Shown here piece after piece: positions 1 through 11,375 of a stretch of DNA of 64,000 nucleotides. The notes under the pieces were generated by a model, which saw only the letters and a list, made by a program, of their open reading frames with translations, did not search any database and was not told where the DNA came from. The translations under genes and the position numbers were made by a program. Source of the stretch: Akanthomyces muscarius (lineage: Eukaryota > Ascomycota > Sordariomycetes > Hypocreales > Cordycipitaceae); the NCBI RefSeq assembly GCF_028009165.1, contig NW_026611614.1:620001-684000 (forward strand), written 5' to 3'. Each line of letters starts with the position of its first letter. Position 1 is the first letter of the stretch.

Positions 1-1252
1 GGTGTTTGGCTGGACAAATTTCCACCTTGGGTTGGGCTTTGAGCAGACAATCTTCCGCCAATCTTCATATTCGCCGTCAACGGCACAGAGTGGTCCGTAA
101 AACTCTCTGCAGGCTGAAACATCCGCAGTGCAACGCCATATATGTAGACGACAGAGGTAGTCGCCTAATGATGCCTTGCCATGTGATTCGATCTTGGAAC
201 GGTCGACACGGACTTTGAGCTCGGAAGCATGGGGGTTATGTTCAATTTGGATGACCCCGCTACCGTTGAGAAGGAGATACTTCAGGATAGAAAAATAAGC
301 CTTAAACGAATCAGCGACTGCACTACCACATAAGTTAATGAAGGAACCATACCTGGTGGTGAACTTGACCCCACGCTTGACCCTCATTACTGTAATGCTG
401 CAGCGCCTGCAGTCCATCAACGCCAATGTTCAAGTACGTCATATAGAGAACTAATTATCATTAGCGGAGGAATTCCATATTTACGGCTAACATACGCTCA
501 TCAGCAGTAATCGCGCTGGTATCGGTATAGCCAAATATTTCGAGGAGTTGCTTGCTGTCCATGAGATACTGTGAAATCAAAATCGCGCGGCATTCTTCCA
601 CTGTCCCTGCCAACTTGCCAAAGACGCTGCCCCAGTCCTCGCCAAAGCGATAGTGCAAGTTCCCGGGCGCGTTCGTAAGAGGGTTGATGGGCGGGTTCCT
701 GTTTTTGAAATTGTATACTCCAGGGGCTGTTTCGGCGAGGAGATTCCCGCTGCCATGGCCAAGCAGCTCGTGGACGACTGTTTCGAGAAATCGGACGATA
801 TGGGTCGTGGATCTGAAGTCACTGAGCTCAGACGCATCGACCCAGGGACAAGGCAAGTCGAGATTGTTGTTGACGCTGAGACGGTTGGCAATAACAATAT
901 TTTTGAACCCCTCGTTTTCTATAATGGCTTCGTTCTGCTCATTGTTAGGTTGGTCTAGTATGAGCGTGTTTGACCAACGTTTGGGAGGTTCGCGGCCTCA
1001 AAGACCACACTTCCGCACACGGCAAGAGCTGAAGGAGTGTTAGAGAAGAAAAATTGATTTTGAATATCAGTGCTTGCGGGGCCTCGAATAAGCTCTTCTC
1101 GAACGGGCCTTTGCCATTATTAACGCTTTGACTGCCCACGGCAGCATTCGAATGAAGTCGGCAGATCTGCCAACAAAACATTTTAGTCCTTGCCATTTCG
1201 TCTTTATCAGTGATTCCAACCATATCTGAGCCGTGCATTTCCAAACAAGCAA
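1..1252 (-). CDS. Dipeptidyl-peptidase III-like metallopeptidase (M49), partial, frame-broken 5' part
   Basis: M49 zinc peptidases remove dipeptides from the N-terminus of short peptides, normally in the cytosol. The minus strand carries HELLGH (zinc ligands and catalytic Glu) followed about 55 residues later by EECRA, the second zinc-ligand motif. Three introns restore the family frame: 935-978, 451-495 (donor GTATGT) and 301-352. Downstream of them the frame stays open to the window edge through a segment ending VQPNT, so the C-terminus lies outside. Upstream of 979 three single-base homopolymer changes (near 1181, 1120 and 1032) are needed to keep the family frame, e.g. for SADFIRMLPW and CGSVVFEAANLPN. 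I could not find the N-terminal 300 or so residues beyond about 1250. It is therefore probably a 5'-truncated pseudogene, although the 3' 980 bases look undamaged. Family assignment is firm; activity is doubtful. Confidence 0.8.
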
Positions 1253-2548
1253 AGCTTTTGGGAAGGAAAAGACTTCGATTTTCTCCTCAAGTGAGCCTCT
1301 CTACCATTCATGATAACCTTCTTGTGTTCAGCTGACACCCTGGAGTGTATGGCGTCCACTCCGAGGTCCAAGCAACGACTGGCCTCTGGCTATGTGCGAT
1401 TGGAAGACAATCAATCCTGCAACAGACATACGTGTGAACGACGCCATCAGACGGGACAGAACTGACGAAAATGCCATTTTGCATTACAATAAGAACCACA
1501 GATGGTATTTTATCCTGACCAAACCGAAAACGATCTGGTAGTCTTTCGAAACGCCGATTCTCTGGGACAACGCTCTCGTAAGTCCACCCCTTCATAATCC
1601 ACTGGAAACCGTCGTATACTACGTTCAAGCTAATAGTTCTTCGCTAAAACTTGTTCAGAGGGATTTCACTGTTCGGTCTTCAACCCTAATGCATCCGGCC
1701 AGCTAAGGGAAAGTGTTGAGGTTAGATGTGTCGCCTTTCGTTAAATTATTGCAAAGCATCTTTGAGCCACATTGCCCCCAGTAGCAGCAGCAAAGAAGTA
1801 TATTTCTCTTTAGTCTAGTTGAAGCAAGCGGGCTTGAGTCGCCGCCTTGGAGGGGGGGGGGGGGGGAAGGGGTTCTGGTACTGGGATCCTTTGGCCCATA
1901 CCGCAGTGCTCGGTTCTCTCATGTAGACATGTTTGGGAAAAATACCTACCTAGGCGGGAAGGGGGTGTTTTCAGACAGGGCACCTGAAAGGTCCTCCGTT
2001 TACTACGTTTTCCTCCCATCGTGTCAGGATATCAGGGCACCCAGTCATATTAGAAATTTCGTAATTTTTTTCTAAGACGTGTTAGTGTTCTAATACCCTG
2101 ACACGATGGGAGGAATACATTAATTCTAACACTGTATTCGGACCCCTTCCTAAAAATAGCCCCCTCGCGCGCAGGTACTTCTGAAAAGGCCGGTGAGGCG
2201 GTCCAGCCGTGGCCTGTGGGCCCGAAGCCTGCACTTGTCTTGTGTTACACACAATCTTCCCTCCAACCCCTATGCACTGTCACACATGTGGTAGTCTCGC
2301 TTGTGTCTCATACATTTAAAATCGCTCATGCGGTGTATCATGCGGTGTGCTGACCGGTTAGCCACCTGCCCCGGCGTGTCGTGTTTAGGGTCAAACGGAT
2401 GCCCCAGCCAGTGCTTGCCAGGAATGCTCAGTTTTTCATGTAAGTTTGGAGATCTGGGTTTTCCTTCAATTCATATATTCTATTTTCTGTTGCCTGCCGA
2501 TTGAAGTGTAAAGAGAACTGCCTGAGACTTCTACCAAACTGTCGCTCA
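1253..2548. other. Intergenic stretch with a 15-G homopolymer and one foldback element
   Basis: No supported gene. It contains an uninterrupted run of 15 G at 1852-1866 and the foldback described at 2012-2113. A 106-codon minus-strand ORF at 1308-1628 shows no recognisable motif and does not match the missing N-terminus of the neighbouring peptidase gene. Confidence 0.5.
2012..2113. repeat. Small foldback / MITE-like element
   Basis: The 17-bp arm CCTCCCATCGTGTCAGG at 2012-2028 is repeated exactly, inverted, at 2097-2113. The similarity continues inward with mismatches (TATTAGAA-type tracts next to A/T runs), so nearly the whole 102 bp can fold back. No clear target-site duplication is visible, so its mechanism of mobility is unknown. 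Confidence 0.55.
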
Positions 2549-3010
2549 TCAGGCTAGACTCCTCTCAGCCGCGAAGAACGGATGCAGCTGAACAGCCTCA
2601 AATGATAGCCTTGAGTCGGCATCATATGTAATAAGCACATTCAATAGCTCATATAAGTCCTGCAGAGCCGGTGGCAGGGCTGCAGATACTACCGAGCCAT
2701 CGCGCCGGCTCAAAGGCTTGCCAATATTTCGTACACGCTGTTTTAGGGAGAGTTCCTCGACCTTAAGACGCCGTCCTTGGGGCTCTCTTGGTGTCCCGTC
2801 CTGATAGAAGTATTTTAGTCTCTCCTCCCAGCTATACCAGTAAGCGTCGGGCGGTTTTCCAAGCATAGCGACTTGGTCTTTCTTCGCATCATTATTCCAG
2901 CCAAATAGCAGCTTAATGAGAGTTCGGCCGGCGCAAAGCTCATAAGCAGACACCCGAATGCCCAGTTATCGATTTTGTATTTTATCTTCGCCCCGGAATA
3001 CTTTTCGAGG
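2549..3010 (-). pseudogene. C-terminal fragment of a protein kinase
   Basis: The minus strand encodes KIDNWAFGCLL, the subdomain IX region of a Ser/Thr kinase (D-x-W-x-x-G-x-x-x), followed by YELCAGRTLI and a C-lobe ending in LSFEAVQLHPFF, typical of subdomain XI. The glycine loop, HRD and DFG motifs are absent, and homology stops near 3010, where the opposite-strand NLR gene begins. WAFGCLL and YELCAGR lie in different frames, separated by a one-base deficit in a T pair near 2944. It looks like a truncated kinase tail left beside the NLR gene and is not expected to be catalytic. Confidence 0.6.
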
Positions 3011-5647
3011 CAGGCCATGGGCACCGATGGAAAACTGAGAATTACGGCAGGTCCGGTAGTACAAGAAAAAAGCCGTTGGCTGCTCCTCCAGCTAAATTTG
3101 GAGTCAACAAACCAGGAGCTTACTAAGACACTTGCACTCGTCAAGGACCTGGTAGCACCACCGGAAACGTCCCTCATCGCTCAGCGCTTTCGATGCTTAA
3201 TGCTGCCGACCAGAAGAGCTTCTCGCTTCGTAGACAGAATTGATACCGTTGAGAAAATTGACCAGGCTATGGGTGCGCCGGGGTTAAGTCCATCTTTCCT
3301 CTCAGTGGCTCTCTACGGCGTTGGTGGCGTTGGCAAGAGCTCTATCGCTGCAAGATATATAGAGCGTAAATTCGAAAATAATGACTATGATGCTATTTTC
3401 TGGGTACATGGAGAGAAAAAGGCTTCCTTGCGCCAGAGCTTTACAGATATCGCGCTGCGATTAAGCTGAATGGAGCCAAGCCAAACCTCCATGACGACAA
3501 TCTCATTCTTGTTCAGAACTGGCTCCAGCTAACAGGTGCGTATGAAATCGTTTTCGCTATTCTACCCTCTTGCGTCCTCACTCTTCAGGGCTCGTCGCTC
3601 ATCGTTCTTCAGGCTCGTCTTTCTTTTGTGTCTAAGCTTGGCTAATAGTGTACGACAATGTTGAGTCTGCCGACTTGTTGATGCCTTATTGGCCTGAATC
3701 CAGCCGCGGAAGGGCCATTATTACCACCCGCAACCATTCTCTGGCCCACGCACCCGCATCTTCTGGCGTTGAGGTTTCATCTTGGAATGAAAAGGAAGGA
3801 TCAGAGTTCCTCTTTTTCCTACTTGAAGGTAACATTGGCAAAGACATCGAAGATGAAGAGCCTCCAGCTTGTGAAATTTCGAAAAAACTCGGCGACCATG
3901 CTCTGGCGATATCCCTCACTGCCGGTCTTATCCAGAGACGATCTTGGTCTATTTCCGAGTACATGCGCACATACCTGAAGAATCCTGGAAGCCCTCACCA
4001 AAATGGGCTTGAAGCGTTGTGCAACCTTTCTTTCTCGAGATTGAACAAGCACAGTCGAACTTTCATGGGTCTTGCATCTTTTCTAGTCTCCGAAACTATT
4101 CCACAAGCTTTGTTTGAGTTTCAACTACAGGAAGCTCTCCCAAGAGAACTAGAATTTTGTTCCAACGCGATTAGGTGGTGAGCTAGCGCACAAGACATAT
4201 TGCTGAGGCCATTAGTGACACTTTCCAGCTTTGCTGAGGCAACAGAACCACTTTTGACTCTTGCACCTGTAAAGAGAGATAGAGATGCGCGTATCTTTTC
4301 TTGCCATCGAGTGATTCAGGAGCAGTTTAAGTATTATCTCTCCATGCAGGAACGACGATCCGCCTTCTATCATGCCGTAAAACTGATCTACTGGGCTTTC
4401 CCTAAGCAATCAGATGCCAACGAGAACCAGCTGTATCAGCACTGGAATGAGTGCAATCACCTGTTGCAACAGGTACTCAGTTTGAAAGACAGTTTCAAAC
4501 AAGAGCCACAGCTTTGCGATGACTCCCAAGTTGCCACATTTTGTGAGCTTTTGGCGGTGTGTCAGCGGCAAGACAGCTAGAGAAACTGTATTATTTCTTA
4601 GACTGATGGAAATAGGTATCTCTTCGAAGTCAATGCTCTGGATGAGCTCGAAGATGTCTGTACCGTGACTCTCCTGGCAGCGAAAGCGCTCATAGACGAA
4701 GAACGGGCCACAAACATCACTGCCTCCACGCTGTCAATCCAGGCCAGCATGTGCGAGAGCACAAGCAACGTTGAGAAAGCGATTGAGCTCAATATGAAAG
4801 GATATGAAATGCGTTTGGCCGAGAACCCGATAAAAGGGGGGCTTCTAGGCGGCTTTGAACAAAATCTGGCATATAATTTCAATACGGCAAATCAGCACAA
4901 GGAAGCCGTAGAATGGTTCAACAAGTCCAAAAAACGGTGGATTGCTTGGAATGTCCAAGAGGGCCGGGCGGCAGATAGGCCAACGGTTACCAAAAAGAAC
5001 ACAGCAAGATGCCTTTTCTATCTCGGCAGATATCGGGAGGCGGAGAGCTTGGTCAAAGTTTCAAAGACAGAGTTCAGAAACGAAAAAGTTCTGAATTGGG
5101 CGATGCTTGCCTAGTAAGTTGTATTCATTCGACTGGCAGCATGACGAAGGGGCGACGCTGATCCGATGTAGTGCATATTTTGTTCACGGGACCATCCAGC
5201 AAAAAACGGACAGGCTCGAAGCTGCATCGGCCAGCTTTGTCGAGGCACAGAAACTTTGGATGGGAGGTGACCAGACAAGATTGCATCCTTTCCCCGCAGG
5301 ATGCATATATAAAACTGGCGTGGTCTATCTTGCCCTGGGAAAAATTGAAGTAGCAATGTGCACTTGCCACCCTCAACCGTTGTGTGAGCTCTGCTAACAG
5401 CTTCAGCAACCGTCTTCGAGAGGCCTTGGCCATAACCAAGTTTCACGCCGATCGCATGCCCGCTGAGCATGCACGACGTCTTTCCAAACTATCCGAGGCT
5501 TTACTTCAAGGTTCTTGTGATGATGACGGAAAGGCCAAAGACCTGAGAGATGAAGCCGAAGTGTTCCTCGTGCGCCGAGATCCAGCTGAAACAGATTTCG
5601 GTAGGGAGGAGAGCTACAACTCGCTGGTACCCATTTTTTGGCGTTAA
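2975..5647 (+). CDS. NB-ARC / TPR NLR-like protein
   Basis: Fungal NLR-like proteins are STAND NTPases linked to non-self recognition and incompatibility, acting in the cytosol. A P-loop GVGGVGKSS follows a short region with coiled-coil character. A Walker-B-like WLIVYDNVE and AIITTRN (sensor-like) follow, then a winged-helix-type segment ending VKRDRDARIFSCHRVIQ, several TPR-like helices (KAIELNMKGYEMRL, EAVEWFNKSKKRW, YREAESLVKVSK) and the C-terminal signature YNSLVPIFWR. Five introns fit: 3536-3636, 4175-4228, 4568-4615 (GC-AG), 5114-5171 and 5358-5400. After ALRL, at 3463-3464, one A is lacking and the frame shifts. It otherwise reads cleanly to the stop. The start at 2975 is tentative, and a second ATG lies at 3017. 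The 5' end overlaps the antisense kinase fragment. No N-terminal effector domain (HET, PNP or lipase) is present; a longer N-terminus may have been lost. Confidence 0.8.
4568..4615 (+). other. GC-AG intron in the NLR-like gene
   Basis: The 48-nt segment begins GCAAGA and ends ATAG. Removing it joins CQR to YLFEVNALDELED in frame, whereas reading through meets a stop after CQRQDS. No GT donor nearby gives the same result. GC donors are a known minor class in fungi. Confidence 0.7.
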
Positions 5648-6295
5648 ATACAGCCCAGCACAGCTGTACCAACATTAGAGTTGAATTGGAGACCACGAGG
5701 ACAAAGAGCCGATAGAGTTGGATTTGCGCGCTGCCACCTCACCATCATCGGTACAGGCCAATAGGACTACAGGGATCAAATGTATTATATGACGGGAGCG
5801 CGGGCTATACACAGAATCAGAAAATGATAAATATTGAATTGATGAAGGGTACCGAGAAACCCCAGACTTGACTACCACTCTTTTTATTCCTGATCATAAC
5901 CTCCAACCTCTAATTTCTCTCACTGACTCTTACGGGTTCATCAGAGCTACGTATGGCCTGCGTTATTCTGCATTGACCGAACCGACCGAAATCTTTGGCC
6001 CACAAGTAACTCTCTAGCTTTAAGCTTCTCGCTGGCATGGCTAGCGAACCCATACAAATGACTAACATGACACTACTGGGCAGCTAGCAAGGCAAGCTAC
6101 GAGGAAGGAAGGCTATTCGTGGGAAATAGAATATGTATTATATTGTGATTCTAGATAGGCGTGAACAAATGGAACACTATTTTGTTACGGCCTACTTCCT
6201 CTAGAGATCCTCATAGTAATAAATTTTCATATTGGTAATGTAGGTATTCTTAAGGCCTACTCTTATAGTGCCATTTAAAGTTATAGATACCATCT
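5648..6295. other. Intergenic, nothing recognised
   Basis: This is a moderately AT-rich spacer between the 3' ends of the plus-strand NLR gene and the minus-strand DUF3295 gene. No ORF with recognisable motifs, RNA gene or repeat was seen. Confidence 0.5.
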
Positions 6296-7588
6296 TTACC
6301 AGCCTCTGGAATGGTAGCCGTCAAAGGCGTCCTTGTTGAAGTATTGGTTCCAGCTGATGGCGTTGGCGTCCTCGCTCTTCTTCAAGCAAGGCTTCTCAGG
6401 GAACTGCTTGAGGTTGGCGACATCGTGGGAGGTATGGCGACGCTTAAGGACAGCGTTTGCAGTCGAAGTTTTTTGCTGGCGCTCCCAGAGAAGGTGGCGG
6501 CGCAAGGACTCTGTGAGCTCCGTAGCAAGCATATTGCGACGATTGGTTCGGGGCGATGAGGCTGCCTGGATGTCTACGTGCCTGGTTTCAATAGGCTGGG
6601 CACTAGGCCGAGGCACCTTAATGATCGACTTTAGATTCGAGGGACGTATGCCCTTTATTATTAGCGGGCCCTCGTCGGAATCGTTGGGAGCGGCGCCTAA
6701 GGTCGAGCTGTTAGGTCTAGCGCGCTCGCGCTTGATAGTAGAGGTAGAGTGGGATGCTTGGTTGCTCAGTTTATTCTGGCGTTCATTCTGCGCGACCATA
6801 AGAGTGATGAGAGAAGGGTGGGAGACTAGGCTAGTCTATGACTCGACACGCTGGAAGAACTTGTCGTCAACGCTCGATTCGCCACTCTCCTCCGCGGAAT
6901 CTTCCCAATCAGAATCATCATCATCATCATCAATAGCGCTCTCATCAACGTAGTCGTCGTCAGTATCTGAGTTTATAGCACTCTCGGCCTTGAGCTGAGA
7001 GTTGCGACTGGTGGACGCGATAACCTGCTTTATCTTCTCCGAGATAATAGGCTTAGCGGGCTGGATATCACTCTTGGTAGAGGCAGGCCTGCAGGAGCCA
7101 GCAATCTGGAATATTCCCTCCTTCGGGGAAGGCACCAGGTTGGACTTAGACATCTTAACGGTCATGTCCTGCTCATTAGAGGAACAAGAGCCGCCGAGAG
7201 CAAACTTTGCTGGTGCCTTCTTCTGGGCGACGGGCTGATGGGCGAGAGCAGCCTCCGGTTCGGGAATGGTGGCTTCGATACATGAGGCTTGACGGAACGA
7301 CTCGAGACCGAGGATTTCAGCAGGCGGAAGGGCATATATCTGAGTAGTAGGCTTGGAATGCGCAGCTATGCCGTTGGGCATGGCCGGGGTTGAGGGTAAG
7401 ATGGAAGAGAGGAAGAGAGGAGGAGTATCCTTGAAGATGGGAACGAACATATTGGTAAAGTCGTCAAAGCTGCGTCGGTCGGGTCTGTACCGGTAAGGTC
7501 GAGGCGACATGTTATAGGGCGAATCATCAAAGAGGCAGACCAAACAAGTTGGTGGCATTTTCATAAACTGATGAATGTACATGCCCAA
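6296..7588 (-). CDS. DUF3295 family protein interrupted by an in-frame TAG
   Basis: This is a conserved fungal protein of unknown function. The C-terminal part carries the features I associate with DUF3295: an acidic stretch with DSDWEDS, then FFQRVES, MLATELTESLRRHLLWERQQK, TANAVLKRRHTSHDVANLKQ and a C-terminal YHSRGW. The frame is continuous from 7588 to 6296 except for one stop codon, TAG at 6836-6838, directly after FFQRVES, where the family normally continues into a Ser/Leu-rich segment. No intron with GT..AG ends removes it. CAG to TAG by C-to-T would produce it, but the ancestral codon is unknown. The start is uncertain: the AreA-like N-terminal domain often paired with DUF3295 was not found upstream, so the 5' end may be missing or in an unrecognised exon. 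Confidence 0.7.
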
Positions 7589-8752
7589 CCTGAGACGGGT
7601 TGTTCAAGTGCCTCCAATCCAACCAAGGGGCCCGATTACACTGCATGCCAACCACGGATTTGATAGTCTGCGGGGAACCGGGGTAATCCTGACAATCGGC
7701 TTGCTTCCCTGGCACAAACAAAACGGTGCGGGCACTGATGACGCCCAGCCTGCCGAGCATTCTTTGCTTTTTTCAGCCCAGCGGCGGTGGAGCCATGCAC
7801 TGTGCCAGTCGACCAGGGGACGTGGGGGGTGAATGCAACAAGTAGCCCAGCTGTTCACCCTTTGCAACCATCAATTTCCACAGAGACGACAGCGGACAGG
7901 CTAGTCCTCTTTAGGGCCGCACATTGGGGCACCCGGGACTTGGTGGCCGCGCGCCGAGTACTGTGTGTGATGTGTGATGGGCAGGTTTTGCCAGGAAGAC
8001 TGTAGGCGAGCAGGGCCACCGGCCGTCTCCGCCACCACACCAGAATCTGGGTACAAACTACCCTGGCATACGTTCTTTGGACTTATAATAAATGTGCCTT
8101 CCTAAAAGCGACACACTGGGATACAGCCGAAGCCTTTCCCATTTGTTGTTCAAACCCCGGGGAAGGATTGTAGCCTGGTCATCCCAGCTGTGTACAGACA
8201 TGTCATCTAGGCTCCGCCGCGGCTCGCCCGGGTGACGTAGCATGGCGAGTCAGGAAGTTATTTTTCTGCAAGAAATGTAGCTGCTTTAGGCTTGTCAAAG
8301 CCCAAAGCGGCGTGAAGACGGGCTTGGTCTCTTCGCATGCCGCCTCCAGCTTAACACCCTGTGGCACCACGATAACATTGCGTATCACAGTTTCTGCCTA
8401 TACCTGGGTGCTGAGGCGTGGAGCGAAGAAAGCTACTGGTTATTAGGGATCACGGAAAACTGAGTCTGCTCGCGACGGCCGGATTGTCGGCATTTCTGCA
8501 ACATAAGCAGTTTCACTTGTGAAGTTATTGAGTCTGTTCGAATTGGGCACAGTCTTGGGATACCGAGGACAAAACGTGTTGAACGCCAAAAGCCGGGCGG
8601 AGGGGCGGTCAGGAAGAAGACAAGTCCATCTCAAAAAGAATGATATAAATACGTACTAGAGACCTAAAATGCAAAAAAAGGCAAATAAGAAACGCGGCGG
8701 ACGGACGTTAATCTAAAAGCTAAGACTGTCGCGACCCCATTTTCGCTCGCTT
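7589..8752. other. Intergenic, no gene recognised
   Basis: Several ORFs of 60-87 codons occur on both strands, overlapping each other and lacking motifs. They are treated as chance frames. The stretch likely contains the 5' flank of the DUF3295 gene and the 3' flank of the vWA gene. Confidence 0.5.
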
Positions 8753-9658
8753 CTATCGTCCGCCGCCCATGGGCTTCCAGTCCAGTCGTCTCGAGACGGC
8801 GCCAAGCACCACCTTCAGGACGCCCTCGGCAGTCAAGCTAGGTCCCCCGCGCGATGTATTGTCCCACGTCACCGCGTCGACAATGTCCCTGCCCGAGTGC
8901 TTCGACAGTCCGTCGTCCAGCTCCTGCAGGGCCTCCTTGGCCCTTGCATCGCGGCCGACCTGGAAGAACTGCACGCCGAGCTGCGACGCCGCGGCGTTCA
9001 GCTTGTTCAGGTGGCCCGCCGCCTTGATGAGCACGCCGGCGGGGTCGTCCGTGGCGTCGCCGTCGGTGATGACGATGACGTTCATCGACTTGACGCTCTT
9101 GGGACTGGGCGCCGCCTCCAGGCGCTTCAGGTAGGCATCGAGTATCTCCTCGAGACGCTTGCCCGTCGGCGTGCAGCCGTTGGGCTGGGTGGCGCCAAAC
9201 ATGCGCGTCACCGCGGCGGCGTCGCGGACATTGTAGTACCCGCCAGCGGCTTTGCCGGGCGGCGCGGCGCGGCTGCTGGGTGATCGGTGGTTGAGAAAGT
9301 AAACGTCGAGACCGTCGTCGTCGCGGGCGGCGCAGATGGGCGTCACCGCGCGGAGCACGTCGGCGACTTCGTCCCAGCGCGAGCCTGGGGCCATGGGCCT
9401 CGCATTAGTGCGCATGGATGAAGAGTCATCGATGAGAAAGACCGTGTCAAAGTTACGGAGAAAGGCAAAACGGTCATCGTCCCCCAGGGCGGTAGTGGTG
9501 CCGGCGCTGGCGCGACTGGACGAAGCCGCAGGGGTGGTTTGGGCAGTAGGCGTGTAAGCCGGAGGAGCGTCGGTAAGGGGGGGGCCTTCCGAGGTGTCAG
9601 TCTTTTCGGTATCGTTTAGATGTCGTTGCTTAGTGGTACCAGTGCGTTTCCGGAACAT
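8753..9658 (-). CDS. von Willebrand factor A domain protein
   Basis: This is an intact single-exon gene of 301 residues. A low-complexity N-terminus (Pro/Thr/Ser-rich, about residues 20-58) precedes a complete vWA fold: the metal-site motif D-D-S-S-S at 77-81, a TPTG loop at 163-166 carrying the MIDAS Thr, and ITDGD at 197-201 carrying the third metal ligand. vWA domains bind protein partners through a divalent cation. No second domain, signal peptide or membrane segment is visible, so a cytosolic adaptor role is inferred. The coding sequence is much richer in G+C than its flanks, with many GCC/GCG/GTC codons, which contrasts with the neighbouring decayed genes. The start is the first ATG of the frame, and no intron is needed. 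Confidence 0.85.
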   Translation of the reverse strand: MFRKRTGTTKQRHLNDTEKTDTSEGPPLTDAPPAYTPTAQTTPAASSSRASAGTTTALGDDDRFAFLRNFDTVFLIDDSSSMRTNARPMAPGSRWDEVADVLRAVTPICAARDDDGLDVYFLNHRSPSSRAAPPGKAAGGYYNVRDAAAVTRMFGATQPNGCTPTGKRLEEILDAYLKRLEAAPSPKSVKSMNVIVITDGDATDDPAGVLIKAAGHLNKLNAAASQLGVQFFQVGRDARAKEALQELDDGLSKHSGRDIVDAVTWDNTSRGGPSLTAEGVLKVVLGAVSRRLDWKPMGGGR

Positions 9659-11204
9659 AGTGCTTATATAGGTGATATGTGAGACGGTGATGAGGATATC
9701 AGATAAGACGTGCTTATTATAGTCAACTCAGAAAATCCTTTTTCGTAGTTGCTAATAAATTACGTAGGGACAGCGAGTGGGCTTATTATATATGCCTTGC
9801 GACCTTGTCGGCGCGTAATCGTAGGCCGTTTACCCTCACAACCTCGTCGCTGCGCCACATCACAGAAGTTATCACAGCCATGCGGATGCTGTCAGCTGTA
9901 TGTTTTTCTGTTTCAGGTTGCCTCAAGACTCAAGGCACAGCCACAGAGGCTCGTCATAAGATTAGGAGTAGGCACCCGCGCCAGCTTTCTTCCTCTTCCG
10001 CACCCTGCTGATCCCTGGTAGACACCCTGGCAGAAAAAGTACTTGCGGCAGGGGTGGTGACAGGGGCGAAGTGGAATAATGCAAGCTATGCAATTTTATA
10101 CCAAGTGTGTGACTCACTGCTATTAATTTCACTCAACATCTTGACATGGACCAAGGGTGATAGGTACGGATCAGTTAGTGCCGTGGCAGTGCTGATACAA
10201 AGTACTCTCGCAGCCTTGCACCTGATGCCAATGCGTACCTAGGCCGACATGCTACGGAATGGCCACGGGATGACAATGTACAAGGCTTTATGCACAGCCC
10301 CGAAAGGCATTATTTACCAAGCTGCAATAAGGCCAGGCTCCATTTCGCCTGACCTAGTAAGCTAGTTTTAGCTGGCTAGATTTAGTGAGTCGCTATGGTG
10401 CTACGAGCCTCTATATGTGCCAGTATAAACTAATCATCATTGTCGGTACCATCGTCGGTCCAGTAGCCACGTACGTGTTCCGCAAACGAAAACTTTGCCC
10501 CCGCTCCTCCCATCTCCAGTAGGGGAGAGTTGATGGAACGCGTTCGGGCGAAACCATTCTAGCGGGGGGGTGCCGGAGGAGGGCTGAGCTTTCGACATCT
10601 GCTACCGCATGTGTCGATGAAGCTGCCCAGCGGCGACATGATGCAGAAACAGGTTACGGCTCGATTTTCAATAAGAAACGGGTGCAGTCATGGCAGCAGC
10701 ATGAGGTTTCGATCCGTCCCAATGACACAATCACAACGTGGATTCACGAAACTCGTCTATGCTAGGATGGCCAAGACGTCGACAAAGCGGTGAAATCGGC
10801 CGGCGGGAGCGAGTCCAGAGGACTTATAATACTTTGTTAATAGTCTTATATCTGCTGTGCGTGGCACGTGTAGCTGTGCTTATTAGTCGTGAGCTGCGCC
10901 ACAGCATCAAACCTCGCGTCCGGGACGCTGGAAAACTTCCCTGCCATTGCTGTAGCTGGCTTGCTGAAGAAGCTTGCCGTGTCATCTATTTCCACTCGGG
11001 TAAAATTGAGGTCCGTCTTCAGTCACACTATGGCGGAGATAAACATTCACGACGCCGCATGCCAAGTAGATCGCCCAGGCTGCGCACTTTGCGACCAGCT
11101 AAAGGACGTGTATCTCTGGAGCTTCGGCATATACATCGAGGATCGCAACTCTCAGCCCACTTCGGTACGAACTTTAGGCAAAGTCACTCATCGAGGGGCG
11201 GGCT
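9659..11204. other. Intergenic, unassigned ORFs only
   Basis: Overlapping ORFs (for example 9749-10021, 10738-11253 and 10889-11326, all plus) show no family signature. The last two run into the dispersed repeat at 11205-11375. I do not support a gene here. Confidence 0.45.
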
Positions 11205-11375
11205 GCGGGAGAATTGGCTCGTGTGGGAAGGCAATTTGGGACAAGAATCATGAGTCAGAAAGAGGTGGCCTCTCCACCCACACACACCTAACTAGCCTCA
11301 TCATTATCACCAATGCAACCAATTGATCCTCATTAATTCTCTCCCTGCGCCTTCTTTTACTCGCATTAGCAAGGA
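11205..11375 (+). repeat. Dispersed repeat, copy 1
   Basis: This matches segments at 60520-60655 (same strand) and 28205-28416 (reverse strand). Shared blocks in order are AGAATTGGCTC-like, GGCAATTTGGG-like, AGTCAGAAAGAGGTGGC, CTCCACCCACACA, CCTCATCATTATCACCAAT, and CTCTCTCCCTGCGCC followed by TTCTTTTA. The copies differ by substitutions and small indels, as expected of old relics of one element. Confidence 0.65.
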
